Below, piece by piece: positions 39,567 through 47,258 of a stretch of 64,000 bases of DNA. The notes beneath the pieces are model-generated. The model saw only the letters and a list, made by a program, of their open reading frames with translations, did no database searches and was not told the DNA's origin. Position numbers and translations under genes: made by a program. The DNA is from Lachnospiraceae bacterium (GTDB lineage Bacteria; Bacillota; Clostridia; Lachnospirales; Lachnospiraceae). Location of the stretch: NCBI GenBank assembly GCA_016282745.1, contig JAEELL010000114.1, positions 1 to 64,000 on the forward strand, given 5' to 3'. Each line of letters begins with the position of its first letter. The stretch's first letter is position 1.

Positions 39567-39911
39567 TTAGTTCTTGTCAAATCCCTTTTCAAAGGAGATT
39601 GGTAATGTGAACATTACAGCAGTTTTAGGTTGATCCATATCTCCCACAACCGCCTCAACAGTCTCTTTTACTTTCTCAATTCTCTCCTGATCCAACACAA
39701 ACATAAGCATCTTACAGTCTTCATTGTACTCATGGTTGTTTGCACTTCTAAACAGACCAAACATTGGCACGTCAGTCCACTTAGTGGCAAGCGCTGATGT
39801 CATGCTCTTTGCATCTATTATAGTACCGTGATGAACATCTATTTCCTGAAGTTTTATAATCAGTTCATCCACTAACTCAATCTTTTTCAAAATGATAATC
39901 AAAAATTCCAT
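39567..39911 (-). CDS. P-II-like signalling protein
   Basis: A 114-aa protein with a P-II/DUF3240-like ferredoxin fold ('FLIIILKKIELVDELIIKLQE', split here as FLIIILKKIE and LVDELIIKLQE; then 'GTIIDAKSM', and 'MLMFVLDQERIEKVKETVEAV' as MLMFVLDQERIE and KVKETVEAV; C-terminal 'AVMFTLPI'). Such proteins bind nucleotides and control nearby transporters. Here the partner is the downstream antiporter. It lacks the T-loop tyrosine of classical GlnB/GlnK. GGAGG-like sequence precedes the ATG. Confidence 0.75.
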   Translation of the reverse strand: MEFLIIILKKIELVDELIIKLQEIDVHHGTIIDAKSMTSALATKWTDVPMFGLFRSANNHEYNEDCKMLMFVLDQERIEKVKETVEAVVGDMDQPKTAVMFTLPISFEKGFDKN

Positions 39912-39949
39912 AACTTCCTCCCGACTAGATTTTTTCCTGCTCTAATCTA

Positions 39950-40024
39950 TATGTTTCTAATCTTTATGTTTCTAATTTTTATATTTCTATTTTTAATATT
40001 TCTATTTTTTATATTTCTAATTAT
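39950..40024 (-). repeat. Five 15-bp AT-rich tandem repeats
   Basis: Five consecutive units of TAT(G/A)TTTCTA(A/T)T(C/T)TT type fill 39950-40024. The last covers the final codons and stop of the protease gene. They lie in the gap before the P-II-like gene; possibly a slippage-prone spacer. Confidence 0.7.
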
Positions 40025-41207
40025 TATTTTCTAACTGTTTCAATGCTTCGTCTAACTGCTCATCCTGCTCGGTGTCTTTGTTGTCCTCCACTTTCACATC
40101 CGGTGTTATTCCTTTCTTGTGAATATTTGTACCGTTTGGTGTGTAATATTTTGACACTGTAAGCTTAATTGCAGAACCATCAGGAAGGCTGAATATTGAC
40201 TGAACAATTCCCTTTCCAAATGACTGTGTTCCAACAATTTTACCTGCCTTGTAATCCTGTATCGCACCTGCAAATATCTCCGAAGCACTGGCGCTGTTTT
40301 CATTCATCAGCACAACCATTGGAATGTCTATGCATGCTGCATCTGATGTTTCAATCTCTTTTTTTCCACTCTTATCAAGGGTATAAACTACTGTTCCCTC
40401 CGGAAGAAGCTCATCGAGCATATTGCAGACAGTGTCATAATTTCCACCCGGATTGTTTCGAAGGTCAAATACCACAGATTTCATTCCCTGATCCCTCAGT
40501 TCCTTCATTTTCTTTGAAAAAATCTCATCAGTATTTGAATCAAACTGTGCAACCCTGACATAGCCTATTTTCTTTTCGTCATCTAACATCTCTGAATAAA
40601 CTGTAGGAACTTCAATAGTTCTTCGCTCAACATCAAACTCTTTGTATTCCTTTGTTGATTCTCTGTAGACCTCGATATGTACAGTGGTTCCTTCTTCACC
40701 TCTGATCTGTCCTACTACTTTATCTATATCAATTCCTGTAACTTCTTCTCCCTCTACCTTGTAAAGAATATCACCGTCTTGTAATCCGGCTTCTTTCGCA
40801 GGTGTATTATCATAAACGGAAATCATGGTGATTACTCCTGTCTCATCATTTTGTGACACAACAACACCAATTCCCTTGTATTCACCTGATGTTGATTCCA
40901 TCAGGTCATCATATTCCTCTTTAGTGTAGTACTGAGAATAAGGATCATTCAACGCATTTACATATCCCTTGTAAATTCCGTTTTCCAAATCCTCCTTGTC
41001 TGCTTTCTCTTCATTTGTCTCTAAATAAAATGTCTCTATATACTTTTGTAACAACTCAAGCTTTGCATCCGTTGCTTCAGTCACTTTATTGTTATTATTA
41101 ATCTTAACCAGTTTATTTCCTTTAAAGTAATTAACCCCTGTTAATAAAATTGCAAACGCTGCCGCACCCAACACAAATGAAACAAAGTATTCTTTTCTCA
41201 TTCTCAC
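40017..41207 (-). CDS. S41-family C-terminal processing peptidase (CtpA/PrcA type)
   Basis: A 396-aa exported protease. A membrane anchor (about 8-25) is followed by a PDZ domain (about 95-180; GIGVVV...G.QDGDIL) and the S41 domain with the serine in NENSASASE and the lysine in QSFGKG. Such proteases trim periplasmic or wall proteins; in Bacillus they cut SpoIVFA or lytic enzymes. It lies just downstream of the M23 peptidase and ftsEX, and works with them in wall remodelling by inference. Confidence 0.93.
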   Translation of the reverse strand: MRMRKEYFVSFVLGAAAFAILLTGVNYFKGNKLVKINNNNKVTEATDAKLELLQKYIETFYLETNEEKADKEDLENGIYKGYVNALNDPYSQYYTKEEYDDLMESTSGEYKGIGVVVSQNDETGVITMISVYDNTPAKEAGLQDGDILYKVEGEEVTGIDIDKVVGQIRGEEGTTVHIEVYRESTKEYKEFDVERRTIEVPTVYSEMLDDEKKIGYVRVAQFDSNTDEIFSKKMKELRDQGMKSVVFDLRNNPGGNYDTVCNMLDELLPEGTVVYTLDKSGKKEIETSDAACIDIPMVVLMNENSASASEIFAGAIQDYKAGKIVGTQSFGKGIVQSIFSLPDGSAIKLTVSKYYTPNGTNIHKKGITPDVKVEDNKDTEQDEQLDEALKQLENNN

Positions 41208-41246
41208 TTAACTCCCTTCTCTATTTGAATCATCTACAAATATCTA

Positions 41247-41296
41247 GCCCGCAAGGTCACTGACAATCATTGTGATTAACCATTAACCTTACGGGC
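41247..41296 (-). promoter_or_regulatory. Hairpin between the M23 and ctpA-like genes
   Basis: GCCCGCAAGGT (41247-41257) pairs with ACCTTACGGGC (41286-41296), one mismatch. The minus-strand 3' flank has few T, so it is either a weak terminator of the M23 gene or a leader structure for the protease. Confidence 0.5.
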
Positions 41297-41373
41297 ATAT
41301 ATTAATTTCTTTTTTAATTATATGTTCAATTTTTCAGAACTTGATTACTATTTATCCGAGAACGTTATCGGCG

Positions 41374-42660
41374 TTACGGACTTACGTAACTAAGCGGACT
41401 TACATAAGTTCCGTTTAGTCGCACACTAAAGTGCAAATGGTTACCCGTTGACGAACCTGTTGTTCCAACAAGTCCGATTGTCTGTCCCTGGGAAACAGTC
41501 TGTCCTGCCGAAACCAATCTTGCAGACATGTGCATGTACACAGTGTAAACACCGTTTCCGTGATCAATACCAATCCAGTTTCCTGCTGATGTACTGTAAT
41601 TTGACCAGGCAACCTGTCCTGATGCTGAGGCAACAATCGGTGTTCCCGAAGGTGCCGGCAAATCTATACCTGAATGATATGATGTCTGACCTGAGAACGG
41701 GTCTGATCTGTATCCAAAACCTGAAGAAATAGAAGTATGTCCGGGTAGTGGCCAAATATATCCGGAAACTGTAACATTTCCTGTTGTCTGTCCGTTTGAT
41801 GCCGGATAATTTGGAGTAGTCGGCTTTGACGGTACATATGTCGGACTTGACGACTTGTTCTTTGCCGCCTGAATTGCCGCTTCTTTTGCTGCCTTTTCAG
41901 CTGCCGCTTTTCGCTCAGCTTCTATCTTCTCCATCTGGGCTATTTCATCTTTCTGACTCTTGATTACAAAATCAATCTGTCCAAGTTCGCCCTCTGCTTT
42001 ATCAATCTTTGCATCATATGCTGTAAGTTCCTGCTGCTTTGCCGCTACAAGAGTCTCAACATTATCCTTCTCTTCCTTTTGCTCTGTCTGAAGCACAAGA
42101 AGTTCTTTTTCTTCTGACTCAAGCGCCTGCTCTGTCTTTTCGATTTCTGCTTTGGTTGCTTTCATCTTATCGAGCATTCGTCTGTCATAAGATGAAAGTT
42201 CTGAAATGTACTCTGCCTTATTAAGAAGGTCTGTTATGCTCTCTGAGCTTAGAATTAAATTAATAAGCTGCTGATTTCCGTTTTCATACATGAACTGTAT
42301 TCTGAGTTTCATGTCTGCGTACTGGAGTTCTATGCTCTTTTGGGCATCTGCAAGTTTGACCTTGTTCTTCTCTATCTTCTTTCCAACTTTATCAAGATTC
42401 TGCTCTGTCTTGTAGAGAGCCTTTGAAATCTCGCTCAACTTATCGTCCAATTTCTTGATATTACTCTCTATTGCTGCCTTGTCAGACTCCAAACTGTTGA
42501 TTGTGTTCTTTATGTCCTGCTTTTGCTGTTCAAATTCTTTTAATCTCTGTTTTTCTTCACTGATAGTAGCACCGGTCTGAATGCCCATATAGCTTGTTGC
42601 AACAGCAATCATTGTGACAAAACTTATGGCTCTCCTAATGCACTTTCTTTTAGTTATCAA
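41374..42660 (-). CDS. M23-family peptidoglycan hydrolase activator (EnvC/PcsB-like)
   Basis: A 428-aa exported protein. A signal peptide (about 1-34) is followed by a long coiled coil (about 35-245) and an alanine-rich linker. The LytM/M23 domain then shows HSGIDLPAP and 'GNHLHFSV', holding the zinc-binding histidines. PcsB/EnvC-like proteins are controlled by FtsEX through the coiled coil; ftsX and ftsE lie directly upstream. Start: TTG 42660 has AAGGTGG 8 nt upstream, better than the TTG at 42684. Confidence 0.88.
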   Translation of the reverse strand: MITKRKCIRRAISFVTMIAVATSYMGIQTGATISEEKQRLKEFEQQKQDIKNTINSLESDKAAIESNIKKLDDKLSEISKALYKTEQNLDKVGKKIEKNKVKLADAQKSIELQYADMKLRIQFMYENGNQQLINLILSSESITDLLNKAEYISELSSYDRRMLDKMKATKAEIEKTEQALESEEKELLVLQTEQKEEKDNVETLVAAKQQELTAYDAKIDKAEGELGQIDFVIKSQKDEIAQMEKIEAERKAAAEKAAKEAAIQAAKNKSSSPTYVPSKPTTPNYPASNGQTTGNVTVSGYIWPLPGHTSISSGFGYRSDPFSGQTSYHSGIDLPAPSGTPIVASASGQVAWSNYSTSAGNWIGIDHGNGVYTVYMHMSARLVSAGQTVSQGQTIGLVGTTGSSTGNHLHFSVRLNGTYVSPLSYVSP

Positions 42661-42726
42661 AATAATTACCACCTTATTTTTCAAATATTACCTGTAAATA
42701 TTCTTTTCATTATTACAATATTTATA

Positions 42727-43635
42727 CTATATCTTCAAATGTTTTCTTATTGAAGCTACGCTTCCAAGCAACCCGATTCCTGCACCGACACCAAAACTGA
42801 TTGGCACCAGATACACAAATACCGAATAGATTGGAAGGAATGATACTATAGATGACAACGCATGGAACTGTGACATTACAAAATCCACCACTCTGTCGTA
42901 TAGAACAAATAACAGAACCAGTGGAATAGCAGCTCCTATCACGCCTATAACAATTCCTTCAATTATAAACGGTGCTCTTACAAATAAATTAGTCGCACCG
43001 ATAAGCTTCATAATCTTAATCTCTTTCTGTCTAACGGAAATTCCCATCATAACTGTGTTGCTGATAAGGAATATTCCAACCGCCAACAATACGAGAATAA
43101 TGGCAATTGACGCATATCCTACGAAACGTCCGAAATTGGTCATTGTAGACACTGCACTCTCTGAGTACTTTACGTTACGGACATTTTCTATTTTTTCTAT
43201 TTCTCTGACATATGAAGACTGTTTGCTGATATCCTCAATGTAAACTGTGTAGTTGGCTGAATTTGCAAGGGGATTATCTTCTTTGAATCCTTCTGCAAGT
43301 TCAGGTGAATCTGCAAAATATGATTTTTTGAATTCTTCCCACGCCTTCTCTGCAGATGTGTACTCCACACTCAGTACACCGTCCATGTCCTTAATCTGCT
43401 TGCCTATCTCATCAATTCTCGCCTGCTCTGTCCCTTCATCGAAGAATACTGTGATACCCACATGCTCCTCTGCGTTTTTTACAATGTACTGGAAATTCAT
43501 AACAATTGCAAAAAACAAACCAATTAAAAATATACATGCAGCTATTGTTCCCACTGATGCAAGGGAGAATAATTTATTTCTCTTAATATTTATTATTCCC
43601 TGCTTTATGCAGTATATCGTTGTTCTTAAAATCAT
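42727..43635 (-). CDS. ftsX: Cell-division ABC transporter permease FtsX
   Basis: A 302-aa protein with a cytoplasmic start, TM1 (about 25-50), an external loop of about 110 residues, and three more TM helices. The length and topology are those of FtsX. It couples FtsE ATP hydrolysis to the extracellular hydrolase, here the M23 protein next in the operon. It starts 5 nt after ftsE. Confidence 0.93.
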   Translation of the reverse strand: MILRTTIYCIKQGIINIKRNKLFSLASVGTIAACIFLIGLFFAIVMNFQYIVKNAEEHVGITVFFDEGTEQARIDEIGKQIKDMDGVLSVEYTSAEKAWEEFKKSYFADSPELAEGFKEDNPLANSANYTVYIEDISKQSSYVREIEKIENVRNVKYSESAVSTMTNFGRFVGYASIAIILVLLAVGIFLISNTVMMGISVRQKEIKIMKLIGATNLFVRAPFIIEGIVIGVIGAAIPLVLLFVLYDRVVDFVMSQFHALSSIVSFLPIYSVFVYLVPISFGVGAGIGLLGSVASIRKHLKI

Positions 43636-43640
43636 TTCTC

Positions 43641-44327
43641 TTAATTCCTAACTATCAGATTATCCTGTTTGGTGTCGCTGACTTTTACGCCTTTTTTCAT
43701 TGTGATTACTCTCTTTTCCATGGCATTTACAATCTCTAAGTTATGAGTAACAACAACTACTGTTGTTCCCTGATTGTTTACCTCTTCTAAGAGTTTCATA
43801 ATCTCCCATGAATTGCCCGGGTCCAAATTACCCGTAGGCTCATCTGCCAATAATAACTTTGGCTTATTTACCAGTGCTCTTGCCAGAGCAACTCTCTGCT
43901 GCTCACCACCTGACAGTTCTCCCGGCAATGATCGGTACTTCTCTGACAAACCTACCATTGTGAGGAGCGGAGGAACATTCTTTCTGATTTCCTTCTTTGA
44001 TACGCCGATAACATGCTGCGCAAAAGCAACGTTATCGTAAACATTTCTGTCGGGCAATAATCTGAAATCCTGAAATACGCAGCCTATCTCACGTCTGAAT
44101 TTTGCTGCCTGTCCTGATTTGAGTCTGCTCAAATCTCTGCCTGCAACAATAATCTTGCCTGATGTAGGCTGAAGTTCTCTGAGAAGTAACTTGATGAAAG
44201 TCGATTTACCTGATCCACTGGACCCCACGATAAATACAAACTCACCGTCTTCTATCTCTATATTAACGTCATTGAGGGCATAGGTACCCTCTTTGTAACT
44301 CTTTGTGACATGATCTAATGTAATCAT
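43641..44327 (-). CDS. ftsE: Cell-division ATP-binding protein FtsE
   Basis: A 228-aa ABC ATPase: Walker [10 protein letters not shown], signature LSGGEQQRV, Walker [13 protein letters not shown], and the H-loop VTHN. Start: ATG 44327 with GGAGGG 5 nt upstream; the longer frame to 44390 has no site. It forms FtsEX with the downstream gene and ends the spacer to the cdaR-like gene. Confidence 0.95.
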   Translation of the reverse strand: MITLDHVTKSYKEGTYALNDVNIEIEDGEFVFIVGSSGSGKSTFIKLLLRELQPTSGKIIVAGRDLSRLKSGQAAKFRREIGCVFQDFRLLPDRNVYDNVAFAQHVIGVSKKEIRKNVPPLLTMVGLSEKYRSLPGELSGGEQQRVALARALVNKPKLLLADEPTGNLDPGNSWEIMKLLEEVNNQGTTVVVVTHNLEIVNAMEKRVITMKKGVKVSDTKQDNLIVRN

Positions 44328-44397
44328 CTTTACCCTCCGGGTTTTAGTAATCGCGTATATCACAATACGCCAAAAACGCTGTACTCCCAAATGCTCC

Positions 44398-45486
44398 TTA
44401 GTATTCAGTATTCTCCATATAATTCATGTACTTAACTACCATAAGTGCAATCTTGAATGTAATTGCATCTTCGAACACTCTAAGGTCAAGCCCCGTGCTC
44501 TTTTGAAGCTTATCCAGTCTGTATACAAGAGTATTTCTGTGAATATACAACTGTCTTGATGTCTCGGAAACATTAAGACTGTTCTCAAAGAACTTGTTGA
44601 TTGTTGACAATGTCTCCTCGTCAAACTCATCAGGTGACTTGCCGTCGAATATCTCTTTGATGAACATCTTACAAAGTGGAATAGGAAGCTGATAAATAAG
44701 TCTTCCGATTCCAAGATTGTTGTAAGCGATTACATTCTTTGTGCTGTAGAATATCTTTCCTACATCGAGAGCCATCTTTGCTTCCTTGTAAGATCTTGAT
44801 ACTTCCTTGAGTTCCTTGACTATAGTACCGTAAGACACATTGGCCTTTACCATAGCTTCTGTGTTGAGCATGTCGACAATAGTGTTACATACGCGCTCAA
44901 TCTCCTCGTAACCCTGTCCGTCCTCGAGTTCCTTTACAAGGATAATGCTCTTCTCATCAACTGCAGTAATGAAGTCTTTTGACTTTCCTATGAAAAGTGT
45001 TCTCACTGTCTCAAGCGCAACACTGTCTTTTTCGTTCTTTGTCTCGATTATGCAAACTACACGCTTCGCATCTGTCTGAATGTGCAGCTTCTTTGCTCTG
45101 TTATAAATATCAACAAGAAGGAGATTATCCAGCAACAGATTCTTGATAAAGTTATCCTTATCAAATCTCTCCTTGTATGCTACAAGAAGATTCTGAATCT
45201 GGAAAGTCACCATCTTTCCTATCATATATGTGTCTTCATTTGAGCCCTGGGCAATAAGAATAAGTTCAAGCTGTGTCTCATCATATACTTTGAAGAACTG
45301 ATGATCCTGAACTACCTGACTGTCCGCTTCTGAATTTACAAATGAAGAAATGGCATTATTAAATTCGTTTCCAACCTCAAAAGTAGATGCAATTACTTTT
45401 CCGTCTGTGTCTGATACGCAAAAATCCACTCTTGATATTTCTTTGATTCCGTCTATTGTTGTTTGTAATATTTGATTTGATATCAT
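44398..45486 (-). CDS. CdaR/PucR-family transcriptional regulator
   Basis: A 362-aa regulator. The N-terminal part (about 1-130) resembles the sugar-diacid sensor domain ('DGKVIAST', 'GKMVTFQIQNLL'), the middle is GGDEF-like, and the C-terminus has the PucR HTH ('LSTINKFFENSLNVSETS', then 'LYIHRNTLVYRLDKLQ'). It probably senses a carbohydrate-derived acid. It lies between the ABC ATPase and ftsE, with no sugar-acid catabolic genes in the window. Confidence 0.85.
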   Translation of the reverse strand: MISNQILQTTIDGIKEISRVDFCVSDTDGKVIASTFEVGNEFNNAISSFVNSEADSQVVQDHQFFKVYDETQLELILIAQGSNEDTYMIGKMVTFQIQNLLVAYKERFDKDNFIKNLLLDNLLLVDIYNRAKKLHIQTDAKRVVCIIETKNEKDSVALETVRTLFIGKSKDFITAVDEKSIILVKELEDGQGYEEIERVCNTIVDMLNTEAMVKANVSYGTIVKELKEVSRSYKEAKMALDVGKIFYSTKNVIAYNNLGIGRLIYQLPIPLCKMFIKEIFDGKSPDEFDEETLSTINKFFENSLNVSETSRQLYIHRNTLVYRLDKLQKSTGLDLRVFEDAITFKIALMVVKYMNYMENTEY

Positions 45487-45552
45487 ATAAGCTCTCCTTA
45501 TCTTCTATCTCCGGTTCTTATACACCATCTTCATTTTATCATAAAATCAATC

Positions 45553-45590
45553 AAAAAAAAGGGGAAATGCAAAAATATTGCATTTCCCTT
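45553..45590 (-). terminator. Terminator of the sugar-transport ATPase gene
   Basis: GGGAAATGCAA (45562-45572) pairs with TTGCATTTCCC (45578-45588), followed on the minus strand by a long T-run. It separates the ATPase from the cdaR-like gene. Confidence 0.85.
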
Positions 45591-45671
45591 ATTATTTCAT
45601 ATGTTTTTGAAAAACCTGTGTTTTTCATTGTATTCTTTTCTAAAGAATCAGTTATACCAACTGCCTTCTGA

Positions 45672-46790
45672 CTAGTTTGTGATAACCTGCTCTGTATCTT
45701 TGTCGAAGATGTGAAGCTTAGATAAATCCATAGCCATAGTAACGTTATCTCCGATTCTAGCCTGTGTACGTGGGTTAACTCTTGCAGTACAGTCATATCC
45801 TTCGATATCGAAGTATAAGTAAACTTCAGCACCAAGTAACTCGTACAATCTGATTGTTGTTGTGAATGCTGAATCCTGTGAGTTCTGAATGAATGATTCT
45901 TCATCATGAATATCTTCAGGACGAATACCCATAACTACAGTTCTTCCGATGTATCCACCTTCAACTAATAACTTAGCCTGGTTTGCAGGTACTTTGATGT
46001 ACTGTCTACCCTGACCAATGTGAAGAACGATGTCATCACCTTCCTGCTCTACTACAGCATCGATGAAGTTCATCTGTGGTGATCCCATGAATCCTGCTAC
46101 GAATAAGTTAACCGGCTTGTCATATAAGTTCTTTGGTGAATCTACCTGCTGAACAATACCATCCTTCATAACTACGATTCTTGTACCAAGTGTCATAGCC
46201 TCTGTCTGGTCATGTGTTACGTAAATGATTGTAGCACCTAATCTCTTATGAATCTTAGCAATCTCAACACGCATCTGTACTCTTAACTTAGCATCCAAGT
46301 TTGAAAGAGGCTCGTCCATGAGGAATACCTTAGGATCACGAACGATAGCACGTCCCATCGCAACTCTCTGTCTCTGACCACCTGATAAAGCCTTTGGCTT
46401 TCTGTCAAGTAAGTGCTCAAGGTCAAGAATCTTAGCAGCTTCCTTAACAAGTCTTTCAATTTCAGCCTTTGGTACTTTTCTTAATTTAAGACCAAATGCC
46501 ATGTTATCGTATACTGTCATATGTGGATACAAAGCGTAGTTCTGGAATACCATCGCGATATCTCTATCCTTTGGTTCTACGTCGTTAACTAACTTCTCAC
46601 CGATGTATAATTCACCTGATGAAATCTCTTCAAGACCGGCTACCATACGAAGTGTTGTAGACTTACCACAACCAGATGGTCCTACGAAGATGATAAACTC
46701 CTTATCCTTAATCTCAAGGTTAAAATCTTTTACTGCGACAAATCCGTTTGGATAAACTTTAGTAATATGTCTTAATGATAAACTTGCCAT
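45672..46790 (-). CDS. ABC transporter ATP-binding protein of the MsmK/UgpC family
   Basis: A 372-aa ATPase that powers several sugar importers. Walker A is GPSGCGKST (about residue 39), signature LSGGQRQRVAMGRA, Walker B VFLMDEPLSNLDAK, and the C-terminal TOBE/regulatory domain ('VVMGIRPEDIHDE') is present. It is a single gene with no permease or binding protein nearby, which fits the shared-ATPase use known for MsmK. It has its own terminator and a 250-nt upstream region in which I see no clear promoter. Confidence 0.93.
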   Translation of the reverse strand: MASLSLRHITKVYPNGFVAVKDFNLEIKDKEFIIFVGPSGCGKSTTLRMVAGLEEISSGELYIGEKLVNDVEPKDRDIAMVFQNYALYPHMTVYDNMAFGLKLRKVPKAEIERLVKEAAKILDLEHLLDRKPKALSGGQRQRVAMGRAIVRDPKVFLMDEPLSNLDAKLRVQMRVEIAKIHKRLGATIIYVTHDQTEAMTLGTRIVVMKDGIVQQVDSPKNLYDKPVNLFVAGFMGSPQMNFIDAVVEQEGDDIVLHIGQGRQYIKVPANQAKLLVEGGYIGRTVVMGIRPEDIHDEESFIQNSQDSAFTTTIRLYELLGAEVYLYFDIEGYDCTARVNPRTQARIGDNVTMAMDLSKLHIFDKDTEQVITN

Positions 46791-47041
46791 TTATGCAATA
46801 CCTCCTAAATATATTTCATACTAAATGTTGTACATACTTAACCGTACTCATCATACATGTGTCATTTTATCGCACTATCAAATAAATTGCTATATCGTAA
46901 ATTGCCAAAAAGCTCGTACTTTATTTGTTCAAATTGCATACACCATGCATATTTTTGACATATTTAACAAAATTCACGCCTATAACCCTTTATTTTGTTT
47001 GGACATTATACCAATATGTGCATAAAAACACATTTTTTTAT

Positions 47042-47239
47042 TTAGTTAATCTCAATATCATCAGACTCTACTTCTTTATTTTTGTTCTCGTCAATTCCGA
47101 GCTTTTCGTTTACTTTTTTCTTTGCTTTTCTAAAGTAAAGACCTGCTCCTGCTCCAACTGCGATTGCAATACCTACTACTGCCTGAATTAAATATGTCAT
47201 TACTGACGGATCAATGTAAGATAAAATCATGTTACTCAT
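47042..47239 (-). CDS. Small membrane protein of the phosphonate/teichoic acid operon
   Basis: A 65-aa protein: an external N-terminus, one membrane helix with alternating Gly and Ala (AVVGIAIAVGAGAGLYF) and a basic, then acidic cytoplasmic tail. It follows the YidC-TagF fusion gene by about 20 nt and ends the operon. I have seen similar small proteins beside glycerophosphotransferase genes in Clostridia but know no function. Confidence 0.75.
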   Translation of the reverse strand: MSNMILSYIDPSVMTYLIQAVVGIAIAVGAGAGLYFRKAKKKVNEKLGIDENKNKEVESDDIEIN

Positions 47240-47258
47240 CTTCTTCCTCCATGTTCTT

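Noticed and set aside
46791..47041. A regulatory RNA or promoter in the gap before the sugar-transport ATPase
   Set aside because: Only weak -35/-10 pairs and a short ATGTG/CACAT hairpin are visible; nothing stands above AT-rich background.
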